The notes: generated by a model not told the origin, from the sequence alone. 45,748 nucleotides of DNA from Apostichopus californicus (GCA_020650975.1 JAIPMN010000135.1:1-45748), one strand, 5' to 3'; positions 12,938 to 23,964 are shown, numbered from the stretch's first letter. Numbers and translations are program-made.

Positions 12938-13617
12938 TCAATTTTTTGTTAAGGCTCGAATTGCACAATCAGCTGGTTACAGTATACAGTATTTCTCGGT
13001 AAACGAACCAAGTATGAACGTTGTCATAAAAAACATGAATTATCGATTGATTACTTGACTGATTATTTTCTTTTCCTCCATGTTTTACTTTCTTTTCTTC
13101 TTTTTTTTTTCTTGTTTTTTCTTCGTTTTTCTTCGTTTTATCTATTATGAGATGTACTTATGGTAAAAACAAACCATATTAACCAAGATCTCTTTCCATC
13201 TCTAAACCAAATGGAACCTTTATTTTTTTCAAATTTTAAATTCAATATTGCCAACTCAATACAAACATATTAAAATATCTGCATTTTTCTGTGATATTAA
13301 ACGATTAACTCTCTCTGTCCATGAAAGTTGTTGAATTCTATATTTGAGAACTGGCAAGCGCAATATACCAATTGGAAAGATTTTTGTTTTTATTAACTTT
13401 GCAAATTTGTTTAGAAAATTAGTAAAACAAGGGTTTCAACTTTTCTAATAGACTATAAGTATTCCCTTTTAGTAAACCTCTTTGTTGACAAGTTTACCCC
13501 TTTATGATTGGTACATATCATATTCAATCTAATTAAGTCACAAATTACATTTCACACTATTTTCACTGTTTTGCGACCTGCTCGCCATCTTCCGCCTTTG
13601 AACATCTTGTGCAAAGT
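11430..13617. other. Non-coding stretch with G-rich and T-rich tracts
   Basis: It contains a G-rich purine tract (12317-12361) and a T24-A7-T26-A7 tract (12874-12937). A short helical open reading at about 12370-12432 (residues LELVKENCTLHAELKQSLEK then TGA) has no clear splice sites and is not called. Otherwise nothing was recognised. Confidence 0.35.
12874..12937. repeat. Alternating homopolymer tract T24-A7-T26-A7
   Basis: Two long T runs are each followed by A7, giving a self-complementary A7/T7 centre. It may mark abutting poly(A) tails of minus-strand retroelements, but no element body was recognised beside it. Confidence 0.7.
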
Positions 13618-13764
13618 TTATTCGTAGTTTTCCTGGCAAAACTTGACCAAACTGTTGTGCAACCTCTGCAGGGTACCCTGAACATTTTCAAGCAGCTTTT
13701 TGAGTTGATTTCTACGAATTTCTCGATGCCGTTTGATCATAAAATGCAATGCCACTGGTTGGCT
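13618..13764 (-). CDS. Candidate 3' terminal coding exon, unknown protein
   Basis: On the minus strand a good acceptor (TTTATTTGTAG) opens a 48-residue frame that ends in TAA at 13620-13618. The peptide begins SQPVALHFMIKRHRE and ends KFCQENYE. It is rich in Lys, Arg, Leu and Gln and predicts as one amphipathic helix or short coiled coil (about residues 10-40). The stop overlaps an AATAAA word. The frame is closed by the TAG of the acceptor itself, which is the pattern of a spliced last exon in phase 0. I do not recognise the family, and no partner exon was found between here and 28.8 kb. It could be the end of a cellular gene or of a decayed transposon gene. Confidence 0.4.
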   Translation of the reverse strand, partial: SQPVALHFMIKRHREIRRNQLKKLLENVQGTLQRLHNSLVKFCQENYE

Positions 13765-13769
13765 CTACA

Positions 13770-16255
13770 AATAAAGTAACATTTCACATAATGGAGTAGA
13801 AGTTTGAAAACGTGTGGGTTTTACATTATATGCTAGTACGACAAATGCCAGGATGAGGAAATGTTGGAACAGGATGGGACCGTTAACTGGCTCACAAACT
13901 TTCATTTTGTGAGATCCAAAAAAAAGAAGAAGAACGTTGTCATACTTTTCATCAAATTCAATCCTACTCTGAGAAAGACTTGGTGAAATTATTAAAAATC
14001 TGCTTGCACACATGGAAATAATGCTTATCTACAATTACTAAGATGCTTTGTCATTTACATATTATCCTCTGACATCATAAGGTCTGCCAAACAAATAAAA
14101 ACGGAAGATGACTGGTTTATTTTGGCTGTCATTTGACCCACGTATCAATTTCTGAAAGGATTTGCCAATGGCTGTTTGTCCCCAATTTTATGAGTATCAC
14201 TCACTAGCTAATTTATAAGCTATTCATCCCCCCACCAACCCCCCCCCCCCAAACCCTCCCACCCCCAACAAACACTGGTAGAAAGGTAAATAGTAATTGG
14301 TCACAACATAGCGTGCCATCATTCAAACTTATCACTGACCATTTTATGAATCCCTGAGGAATTTCCAAGTGTTTTCATATTTTTATTATTCAATGGAGCA
14401 ATTTTGCAAGGTATATATCCTTGAACTTCAGGAAACTTTGATGATTTGAGATCATTTGACATTAACATCTGGGTGGGGGGGGGGGAGGGTGGGTGATGCA
14501 CATAATACACCTAATCTTGTGAGACAAATTTGTTAAGTTTTTAGTTGTTCTTCACATATTGAACAAAAATCCATGACAAAATTAACAGTATAAACATTTC
14601 CCCAGGATCTTCTCAACGACAATGGAAAATTTTTCGGGTCAATAGAATCGGCCGGAAAAGCACTGGGAAATGTCACCTACCTTTTAAATATTCATAACTA
14701 GGGGAGAAATTAAGGAATTATGAGGTTTTCCAGTTTCAGTTAAGTCTACAGCAGCTGATACAGTTTATTTAAGGTCAAAATGAAAAGTTACAGAGGAATA
14801 TGTTTAGCTCAGAGCTGTAGCAAAGTCTGAGATATAAAATTTAATACAATACAGAACTTGCAAGGCAAATAACAATTGGTCTGATGGCTCAAATCAAATT
14901 ACACTGGCTAGGTATACCCTTCACAATGCAAACTATTTCCTGCAGATATTTCTTCGCAAGGAAAAAAATTTCAGAAAGTAACACTAAGTGCTCGGGATAA
15001 ATAAAAACTTCAAAAGTTTTTTCGGCATTTGGGGTGTTTTGCCTTCACTGCGGAGGTTGATATGGTTTGCAAAAACATAAAACATAATTAAGTCTTGTTT
15101 TTCCTTTTCTTGAGAGAAAACTAGAATTTCCTTTTAAATCTGCAGATAATATTCAAAGCTATAATTCCATCAGCACGTAACTTTATTGACTGAAAATGTT
15201 AGCACACCGAAAAAAGTACGAAGTATTAAGTTTTAAGAGGTACCAGGGAGCTGCTACTCTAACATTAGATTAGCAGCTCCCTGCTTAAAGCATTCCAACC
15301 CTCATAAGTTTGCTCAGACATAAGCTTACTTAAACTTTGTAATAAAAAATGCTCTTCCAAAGTCTGTAAAAAACAGTGTGAGCATATGTGACGGTTTGGT
15401 CTTGCCCACATATTTCCAGGAAACACTTACCGGTGGCCTTTTATGATTCAAATCAAATTTGAAAATGTCCACATATATGTGGTGGAAATTGAATCTGTTA
15501 TTTGTTAACTTACAGTAGGGATTGTACGTACATATACTGAAAAATATATATAAATATATATATAATATAAATATATACTGAAATATTTATACTGAAATAA
15601 CTGAATATTACTGGATTAATCCCTCATCCCCATTCCCACACCCATTTTCAATCCCATGTATCATCTCCAATATAAATCCATAGAATTCTCAATCTAAACT
15701 TTCTACACCTACAAATGGCGATAACAGAATCATTCCGTAACTATTTGCATATATGCAAAATTTTCTTTCAAGTACTTTATTTTATTTTTTATTATTATTA
15801 TTATGATTCATCTTTACTTTCTTAGATGAACAGTTTACAAAACTTTACAAAAGTTTCAACATATTAGTACCAGTGCCTTCTTGATCATGCACTGAAGGAT
15901 TCATGCACACTCTGTTGTTAAGTAATATACAAAATTTTATGCAATAGTTTTAACATGAAATTTTAAGGAAAAAAAACGAAACAAAAACACAACAGAACTA
16001 ATACTCCTTAGTCCATATGTCATTTTACGTTCATTCATACTGTATAATTTCATCTTAATTTCAGAAACGCAACAGTACGACTAAGAAAAATAAGAGAATG
16101 GAATGGAAGTTGATAGAAAAATTTCCTGGCAGATTGATATGCTAATAAGTTAGTTTTCTTCCGCGGTATTGAATACTTTGATGAAGTGCACGATCAGTCA
16201 AAAAATGTGCAATTTTTTTTCTTTTCTTTTTATCTTTCTCTCGCATCCATGAAAT
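13770..16255. other. Non-coding stretch with C-rich tract and a hairpin
   Basis: It contains a C-rich tract (14228-14267, quadruplex potential on the minus strand), a G-run at 14473-14490, the hairpin at 15244-15283 (separate entry), AT microsatellite sequence at about 15541-15595 and TTA repeats at about 15785-15805. No gene was recognised. Confidence 0.4.
15244..15283. other. Near-perfect hairpin, 13-bp plus 4-bp stem
   Basis: CAGGGAGCTGCTA (15244-15256) pairs exactly with TAGCAGCTCCCTG (15271-15283). After one C/T mismatch, TCTA pairs with TAGA around the loop ACAT. TTTAAG and CTTAAA just outside can extend the stem across a 6-base bulge on one side. No host RNA gene was recognised. It could be a structured RNA, a tiny palindromic mobile element or chance. 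Confidence 0.7.
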
Positions 16256-16259
16256 TTGA

Positions 16260-16520
16260 ATTACTCACACATTATTCTACGATCTTACGAGTTTTCTTAA
16301 GCTCGTTAAGAATGGGGGGGGGGGGAGAAGAAGAAGTGTATTCGCCCCATTAGATGTCATCTCTCTGATTAAGGGGCTGGCCGACGACTGCGACAGACTG
16401 AAAACGCAGTGTTGCTCCCAATCAAGCAGACAGATTAGCGAATTACAGTTTCGTGACGTCGAAACGATAGAGGCGTTCCGCCTGACGAGAATGATGGCGA
16501 TTAACTATTCATATCTCTAA
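16260..16520 (+). other. GC-richer island with an open frame, unassigned
   Basis: Within AT-rich DNA this segment is GC-richer. One plus-strand frame is open for 86 codons from 16260 to a TAA at 16518-16520 without an early ATG. It includes residues such as VISLIKGLADDCDRLKTQ. An internal G-run near 16314-16325 and the lack of a clear donor site argue against a simple exon, and the minus strand is also open over part of it. It could be an exon, a regulatory element or a chance open segment. Confidence 0.2.
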
Positions 16521-16524
16521 TACT

Positions 16525-18530
16525 AAAAGAATCTGTTTAAAGTAAGCATGCAATCTTTCAAAGGTGTCCCATAGGGGTTTTTAGACAAGGAAAAGGATAG
16601 AAGAAGTAAGAGAATAAAATGGAGGGTAAACTAAAGCGATATAGTCGTCAGATACTGCACAGGCGCAAGTTTTTTTTTTTTCTTCCTCTTTTTTTCTGAG
16701 GGCTTCTTAATCACCTCCTAACCAAATGAGACGTAAGAAGATGGATTCTATGATGATTTTTTGAGGAGGTTTTTTTTTTTTTTTCTAAGTTCTCTTTTTT
16801 GAGGGGAAAACAAATTTTTGCCAGTAATTGAAGAGGCACCTGTTAGAGGTTTCATCTTTGAAATCTTTGAGCTGGAATGGGAAGAAAGTCAACTATTTTT
16901 TTTTTCCTTCTGATTATTTTTACGGATTAACCAGTAAAAAAAGTCCATCTGTCATTTTTTATAGTGCATTGCTATTTTTTGAAGTCAATCTCATTATCAA
17001 AATTATTTCAAAAAGTTGTGTTTGTATAAAAGGTTTCATTGTTTTTTTTTATTGCTGTTGTTAGTAGTTGAAGAACCAAAAGCTACAAGAAAAATTGCTA
17101 TGGACTAAAGAAAGAAGGATTGATGTTGTAAAATTTCTAGAGAGATGTGGCTAATTGAGATCAGAATTTAAAGGGACACAATTTCATAGTTTGCAGGCTT
17201 GGTCATTTTATTTTGCGTATAGCTTTAAGAAAGGTTACTCCAGTCAGTACTTAGAACCCATTGGCAAGAGTCAGAAAACTGTCTTTTAATTGATGACTTC
17301 CATTATATCTGCATCTTGAGTTTATAACCATGAAATGCTGTGACCACTTAAGATATAACTTATTATATAACTTATTATTACTATCTGTTTTAGGCTTTTA
17401 CAATAATTGTCTTACTGTACTATAGTTTCTCATACTTATTTATATTTAAACATTGATTATGATTTAATCTATTTTGCTTTTTAAATACTTCTGAATTTTT
17501 TTTGGACTATATAACTATATAACTATAGTTATTTATTCTCTCATTGAATACTATATAGTTTCTGTGCAGAAAAAAAAACTGCTATAAAATATAGATCTTT
17601 ACACTGGACCATTTTGTATAGCCTTTTGCGATGCGATACTGGATAAGTTATTCCCCGCCGTTCACGGACACAACAATGACTTTAGTTTAAGATAATTTAC
17701 CAAACTGAATGTAGCTAAGAAAAAAAAAAAAAAAACACGAAATGACACAGTACTTATTCACTGTCCAACAGTGGTTGATAAAATGTTAAACAACTTTACA
17801 AGCTTCGATTTCAGGTCAAAGTTAGGTCAATTTACTGGAATTTGGGACATAGCGATTCCTTTTCTCCCAAAAACATACACTAAAGATCCTGAATAAATAC
17901 GACCCATGCGAGCAGGTGTACGACTAATCCAGCTTAAACGAATTTGCCGAGGACCTGTGCGGACGACCGTTCCATTTTCTTCAAAAGGGGTCACAAAATG
18001 CAATGCATGAATAATTAAATTATTTTCCTTAATTAAATTTGCATAAAATCAGAATCAAAGAGAAGAGTAGAAATATCCAAAGCCCACAGAAAAAAGAAAA
18101 GAATTTTGTTGCAACAATAATTATTCAATATTATTACTTAATTTTTTGCATATGTTGTATACACCAACCATATTTATTGAAGATGGAACTGTCCTTGGCT
18201 TGGACGTACAGTCACTCTTAACTAGAGAGATAGAAGTAGGCCCATGTAAATTTATTTTCCTTTTTCTAAGAAAGTATGCCATATTTAGGATTCATAAAAT
18301 AACTCCTTTTTTATACAACTAAATAATGATGCCCTTTGTAAAATAATGTTTAGTTAAGATGCGCAGGAATAAATAGCTTCCGATTGCACGGAGCTCACTT
18401 CAGGCCGTGTGTTGTGTACGGTATTCCAGTGTGAAACAACATCGTGTGCAGTCTGTGCATGGAGCTTTACACAAAATGCAGCTTAATACAGGACAAGACA
18501 AATCCGACAATTTTATTACCAATCTTTGGG
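16525..18530. other. AT-rich non-coding stretch
   Basis: Long T runs lie near 16670-16685 and 16770-16785, with an A run at 17720-17735. Slightly GC-richer patches at about 17640-17670, 17900-17980 and 18370-18480 have no exon structure I can support. No gene was recognised. Confidence 0.35.
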
Positions 18531-18531
18531 T

Positions 18532-20304
18532 TGGATGGTATCCCGGTCCGTTTGAAAGAATCGATAAATGAGAATTCATTTGATTTCAATGGAAAGAAAA
18601 GGCTATGCCCTTTGTAATGATTTTGGAAAGTTTGTAGAAATTTTTAATATAAAAAGGAGGGCTTTTTTCAAACAGTTTTTGGGTGTTAGTAGTATTTACC
18701 ATGTTTTCTCTACAGCGTGTTTGGACTTGAACTTTTCCAAATTCAAAGGCAAATTAAAGAGGAAACAATTTTGAGCTTAAAGAGTTTATTAGAGTGGAAA
18801 ATGTGCCCTGTGAGAAATACATTTTATATGCTTCGAGATTACATGGTTTCAGGGAGCTTGTGTGTGAGATGGGACTATGAGATGGGATGTTAAAAGAATT
18901 GATTTGCTCCCGGAAATGCGACTTTAGAGTTTGTACACTGAGAATGGCCCTTGGAACACTCCATTTGAATTGTGGAAGAGTACAAGATAATGTTTATGTC
19001 AAGAAAGAAACAGAGGTTGACTCTGTTCAGCAATAATTTCACAAGCAAGTCCATATGGTTTTGATGTTATACAAGAAATGGAAAAAAAAAATATTACTGA
19101 TTGTATAAAGCATTCAATCAAGTTCACCATATGGTCTTTCTGTGCAACTAAAAGTGTGTCATAAATGAAGGATTTTAGTGTTTTGTAAGGAGAAAAACAA
19201 AACAAAAAGACTGCTGTATTTACACAATATGGTCTTAGAAACCAGCAATAGTTGGAACTGGTTTATACCTCTTTAATACAGAGAAAATAATACGCCCAAT
19301 CAGTCCATATGGTTTTGATTGTTAACATGCAAACAAAAGATGTGGTTATCAATCAAACTTTTATTGAAGTTTTTTTTTTATAGTCAAATAGTAACAAATA
19401 TTTGAATTAGACGATTTCAATGTGCTATTCACGTCATGTCTCGAATAAAGCATACAATGATGTTATATAGAAAAAGAAGGTACTCCATTAAATGGTTGTG
19501 TNNNNNNNNNNNNNNNNGCATAGAGTAATGTTATATAGAAAAAGAAGGGGGTACTCCATTAAATGGTTGTGTATTCACACCCCCCCCCCACTTTAATAAA
19601 TGTAATAGCAAACTAAACCATCATCTGTACATTTCTCAACAGAGATGTTTGAGATGAAAACAAATCCACAAATAGCTAGAAAAAATAGGTTAAAAAAAGA
19701 AGCCACAACTACAGTGGCATGTATATGAAAAATACAGTTAGGGAAAATTACTGTTAAAAATTGCTATCTACTGCTAACAGGACCTACTGTACCATACGTA
19801 TGAAGGCAGGCGAACAAAAGTTATAGGGTCTGATGGATCGACCCCTACAGGTTATTCTTCAGATGCAACGCATGATTCGATGCATGGATTACTACAAAGG
19901 ATTCATGCTTGCCTAAAACAAGTGAAATCACCCAATAATTAGCTTAATCACTTGAAGGACGATAGAAATTTCCACCCATTGTTTTACAATCAAACCAAAC
20001 TAGGTTTACTGTATGTTTGAATAAATTCTGTTGTGAAACTTAGTAGGTTCATGACTGCACAGTCTGTTTTAAAATTTGATGAAGAATTTAAAAATAATTA
20101 AAAAACTGAGAAAATTAATGTCTTGAGATAGCAAACGTCTGTTACATTACTCCTGAAAACTAAAAGATATTTTATACAAGAAAAAACACAATATTTTTGG
20201 TACTAGGGGTTTGTTTGAAAGTTTCCAAATATAATTACATTGTAAATGCAACCCACAGCTTCAGAGTTGTCCTTGCTTTTATAGTTCAAAATTATTTGGA
20301 ATAC
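18532..20304. repeat. Tandem segmental duplication, copy A
   Basis: This segment opens with GGATGGTATCCCGGTCC (18533) and closes with a block reading GCAACCCACAGCTTCAGAGT (near 20248). Both are repeated in the same order and orientation in copy B, together with several blocks between them. Copy A is about 1.77 kb and holds about 640 bases (roughly 19227-19862) absent from copy B, including the N gap. Short open frames at 18568-18774 and in copy B share words but differ by frameshifts, so the duplicated unit is not under visible protein-coding constraint. Confidence 0.8.
19443..19573. repeat. Direct repeat flanking an assembly gap
   Basis: About 55 bases to the left (19443-19501) and right (19518-19573) of the N run are near-identical, both ending in CCATTAAATGGTTGTGT. 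This is either a real short tandem duplication or, more likely, two ends of the same sequence left unmerged by the assembler. Confidence 0.8.
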
Positions 20305-21280
20305 TGGATGGTATCCCGGTCCGATTGAAAGAATTGATGAATGAGAATTTTTAATTTTATTTCAATGGAAAGATGGGCTATGCCCTTTGTAATGATTTTC
20401 GAAAATTTTTGTAGAAATTTTTATTGTAAAAAGGAGGGCTTTTTTTTCAAACAGTGTTTTGGTGTTAGTAGTATTTACCATGTTTTCTCTACAGCATGTT
20501 TGGACTTGAAATTTCCAAAGAGCGTGCCACTTTGACCCCCAAAGTTCGATTGGGTTAAGAATTTTTACGAAGAGAAACTTTGAGAATTAAAAAGCGAATT
20601 GAAGAGGAAAACAATTTTTAGCTTAAAGAGTTTATGAAAGTGTAAAATGTGCCCTGTCAAGATGATATGGTTTCAAGGAGCCTGTGTGTGAGACGGAATT
20701 ATATTTTTACAATCAAGTCCATATAGCTTTGATGTTATACAAGAAATGAAAAAAAAATTAATGCTGATTGTATAAGCATTCAATCAAGTCCACCATATGG
20801 TCTATCTACACAACTAAAAGTGTGTCATAAATGAAGATTTTCTTGTTTTGTAAGGAGAAAAAAAAATAATTCCTGTATTTACACAATATGGTCGCAACTG
20901 ATGGTTCAATGCATAGATCACTATGAAGTATTGATTCTTGCCTAAAACAACTGCAATCACCAGATAATTAGCCTAATCACTTGAAGGACAATAGAAATTT
21001 CCACCCATTGTTTTACAATCAAATCAAACAGGGTTTGAACCTTGGTCGGTGCATGGCTGTACAGTCTGTTGTAAAGTTTGATGAAGAATTTAGAAAAATT
21101 TGAGATAACAAACATCTGTTGCACTACTCCTGAAAACTAAAAGATATTTGATATAAAAAAAAAATAACAATGTTTTTGGTACTAGGGCATTTTTGTGAAA
21201 GTTTCCAAACCTAATTACGTCGTAAATGCAACCCACGGCTTCAGGGTCGCCCTCGTTTTTATAGCTCAATATTATCTAAC
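20305..21280. repeat. Tandem segmental duplication, copy B (internally deleted)
   Basis: This is the second copy of the unit at 18532-20304, directly adjacent and in the same orientation. It keeps both ends and the middle blocks such as AATTTCCACCCATTGTTTTA, but lacks about 640 bases present in copy A. Many substitutions and small indels separate the copies, so the duplication is not recent. Confidence 0.8.
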
Positions 21281-21719
21281 ATAATATTTTCTGTTCGTTT
21301 GGCTTGAATCCCCCAACCAATAGTTTGTCTAGACATAGGATCATCTGATTGTACCGGTATATTTGTATTTATGGCACAATATCTTTTTCTTTCTTTGTTT
21401 TTGGTTTCTTTATTTTTAGCATTCATAGTTCATTCAGAAATAACTTCAGTTGTAAAGGTATGTTGTTTGAACTGATCCTAATTTTACTTGTTTCTAAACC
21501 TTACGGCCCATGAGAAAAACAAATTTGGAAAAAATTTCGAATTGTCTGTAATAACCACATTCATCCAAGGTTGCTTGACTTATAAATACTGTTTTAAATT
21601 TTAAATGAATCATTTTTATTTTTAAAAAACCACTACTTTATACCTTTTAGGTGATATTTTTGTACTATTTGCTTTTGAATGTTTCCTGTATTTTAAATGT
21701 TAACTGTGTATTAATTCCT

Positions 21720-21805
21720 GTAGAGCACTTCGAGCAGCGTTGCTGATGAACACGCTTTATAAGTACTATTTTATTATTATTATTTTATTATTTAGTAAAT
21801 TGTAT
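21720..21805 (+). repeat. Retroposon-like 3' tail with TTA repeats
   Basis: A block reading GAGCACTTCGAGCAGCG and then ACGCTTTATAAGTACTATT runs into TTATTATTATTATTTTATTATT. This is the layout of a LINE/SINE 3' end with a simple-repeat tail. The element body to the left was not recognised. Confidence 0.35.
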
Positions 21806-21962
21806 GTTTTTATACTGAAATGGAATAAAAAAAAGGATTTTTTTTTTTAACCATAGATTTAACTTGAATGGTTCAATCAAACACATTGGTAATAAGTAGC
21901 AGATTGGAGAGTGTGCCATCCTTTCCCCCAAAAAAATTACTATGTTGATAGCTGAGATTTAA

Positions 21963-21977
21963 AGTGGTCCTGCCATG
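21963..21977 (+). repeat. Left terminal inverted repeat
   Basis: AGTGGTCCTGCCATG, exact reverse complement of 23965-23979 and preceded by TTAA. Confidence 0.9.
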
Positions 21978-22148
21978 CCATCCAAAATATTTGAGTTAGA
22001 TGAAAAAATGGGTATATTGTATGCACTTTTTCAATATTTCACTTTAAAATCTCTGGAAAATAATTGGCCTCGCCACAAAAATGAGCTTTAAAGTTCGTAC
22101 TTTTTACCACGCTCTAAGAAAAAACTGTCACGCACTTGATGACATCAC

Positions 22149-22505
22149 ATGTGTTCTGCTACGTCATATCGTGAAGCTATGATGGTCATGAACCAAATGC
22201 GGAAGTCGTGTTACACACAATTTTTATACACAATGGTGTCCGTTAGTGCCAATTCATCAACTTCTTCCGTGTTGAATTTGTCTTTTTCGAGTTCGAGTTA
22301 CGATGAAAATAACATAGAAAGTGAAAGCGAACATTCTGAAAATGAAGGGGGTGCAGAACCTTACCAATTTGAGCCGCTTGCAGATGAGAACGAAAGGCAT
22401 AATTATGAGCAGCCTCAGCAAGCGGATGTATTTTTTCGTATGTGGATAAAATCACTCACCACCAAATACGAAACCATTTTACCGCTGAAAAGTAATCGAA
22501 GTTAA
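22149..22505 (+). CDS. P2X7-like N-terminal region, transposon-borne
   Basis: This is a 118-codon open frame. The likely start is the ATG at 22233 (peptide MVSVSANSSTSS), because the upstream in-frame ATGs lie over the shared promoter-like motif. The sequence is Ser-rich, then acidic (SESEHSENEGG), then EPYQFEPLADENE. The PYxFEP word after an acidic Ser-rich leader is the hallmark I recognise from the many invertebrate proteins annotated as P2X purinoceptor 7-like, which share the cytoplasmic zinc-binding domain of P2X7 without the channel. Here that Cys-rich domain does not follow: the frame ends at 22503-22505 (TAA) and no WCxC motif was seen downstream. It is probably the first exon of an element gene whose remainder is deleted. 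GAT|GTATTT near 22427 is a possible donor site. Confidence 0.5.
   Translation: MCSATSYREAMMVMNQMRKSCYTQFLYTMVSVSANSSTSSVLNLSFSSSSYDENNIESESEHSENEGGAEPYQFEPLADENERHNYEQPQQADVFFRMWIKSLTTKYETILPLKSNRS
22161..22175 (+). promoter_or_regulatory. Left copy of mirrored subterminal motif
   Basis: ACGTCATATCGTGAA lies 198 bases inside the left end and 58 bases before the likely P2X7-like ATG. The same 15 bases occur on the opposite strand near the right end (23790-23804). It may be a core promoter or a transposase-binding site. Confidence 0.5.
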
Positions 22506-22509
22506 AACC

Positions 22510-23365
22510 TTCAATCCACCGCCACAGCAACGGTGTACGTAAAATACAACATTCTCTCTTTAAGACATAGCACATACCTTCCAAGCAACTGTCGATTTCC
22601 AGCAAATTGAAAGTTCTAAACAAAGCTATGCATTTTTTTTTTGCAAACCGATGGTTAGGCTACATTTCCCATTGACTTAGTGTGGTTGTTAGGCTAACAT
22701 GTGGTCGAAGGTTGCAGTATTTCATGGATATTTTAGATCTAGCTAACTGCGTCACAATTTCACAGCCCCCAAATTTATTCGGCCTTTTTCTGGGGGGCTT
22801 TTCATGATATTTAAGGCCTGACTGTACCAATCAATCTTGCGCAACTGGTCTCACTTTTTACTTCAAGCTCAATCAGGGGGTTGCAGCCAGGAATTGGCTG
22901 CAGCAGCCTTCATACCCCTCCCTCAGTGGTTGTAGGAGCGCCAGATTAGGGGCAGACACCAAAATTTCCTGATTAATAAGTGGTATATCCCTGCGGACAT
23001 TCATAGACACTTGCAGGCACTGTTTAGTACATGAATGATTGTACCTTTTGGTAGCCAATACATACTTCAGACTGAATATTCATTCCTCAACAGTTTTTGA
23101 TTGAATGTAGTTTTAAATTGTAGGCCCCTATGCCTAGATCGTTTTTTCATAATTCAACAGAGGGTAAAAGAAAGATTAAGAGTATGAGTCGTTTGACCAC
23201 AACACACGTAGGCCTACCCCCTTTTCTAGCACAGCGCTCTGAAGAAAGTCTTGGCTTCTTTGAACAGCATGCCTACTTGAAGTTGGAGTTGTACTTGTTC
23301 CTATGCAAGTTTCAGTAACGTTAGGCCTAACCAAGTTAGGGCTTACTTAACTTCTGGTACAGGGC
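22510..23365. other. Interior of the transposon, no recognised domain
   Basis: There are short open frames on both strands (for example minus 22873-23058 and plus 23130-23318), but no catalytic motif or family signature. An 8-bp inverted repeat (TGCAGCCA / TGGCTGCA) lies at 22882-22902. It is likely residual intron or intergenic sequence of the parent element. Confidence 0.4.
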
Positions 23366-23369
23366 TACT

Positions 23370-23670
23370 TGCAGTTCCACTCACGACACTCTCTGGCACC
23401 TTTATTGTGGGTACTGATCCGGGTATAAGTGGCAGTCTTAGTCTCCCACCACTTAAATCTTGTTTATAATGATCGAATTGGGAAAGCATTGATCATCAAA
23501 ATGTTCGTTACAAATAACACTGAAGTTCGATGGCCCTTGAAGTCACCCCTGGTGGGCTGCACGAAACGGGTCCAAAGACGTTGAGTTTTTACATCCTTTG
23601 GTCACTGATGAAGGCTTATTCTATCAGAACTTACATTGCTACAACCTCCAACAACACAACGCCTTGGCAT
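23370..23670 (-). pseudogene. THAP zinc-finger remnant of a transposon gene
   Basis: The minus-strand ATG at 23670 begins MPRRCVVGGC, the first CxxxxC pair of a THAP domain. An in-frame TGA follows at 23604-23602 where the family has Phe (LHQ*PKD for the usual HxFP). The conserved Trp is present (RLWTRFV). The reading then needs a frame change near 23530 to give SVICNEHFDDQCF, which carries the remaining Cys and His ligands, and another change to reach RLPLIPGSVPTIKVPE, a typical THAP end. All landmarks occur in order over about 95 codons, but one stop and at least two frame breaks make this copy non-functional. It reads inward from the right transposon end. Some breaks could be sequencing errors or splice junctions, though no clear splice sites sit there. 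Confidence 0.7.
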
Positions 23671-23789
23671 TTTAATCAATCAGTGTAAATTTGAAACAGA
23701 ATAGCTACAAAATGGAGGATGTCTAACCACGCTTACACCATAAACCACACGAACTCAACGAACAGTGCGAGTGTTGTTTACATCCGGCG

Positions 23790-23804
23790 TTCACGATATG
23801 ACGT
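23790..23804 (-). promoter_or_regulatory. Right copy of mirrored subterminal motif with CRE-like site
   Basis: The minus strand reads ACGTCATATCGTGAA, identical to 22161-22175. It overlaps a palindromic TGACGTCA (23799-23806), the consensus CREB/ATF site. It lies 175 bases inside the right end and about 120 bases upstream of the THAP ATG. Confidence 0.5.
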
Positions 23805-23964
23805 CAGCGCGTACTTCAGCTGATTTCCCTTTTTTTACAGGGTTACGTAAAGTAGCCAATTTCTTTTACAATTTTTTTCGCGAACGACTAGGTTTTATGA
23901 AATAAAAGTTATATTTTTGGAAAACAAATCCTCCAAATTAGCTATCCAATAACCTGGAATACCC

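Noticed and set aside
18568..20535. Similar 64-68 codon frames in the two duplicated copies
   Set aside because: They share words because the DNA is duplicated, but frameshifts between copies show no coding constraint.
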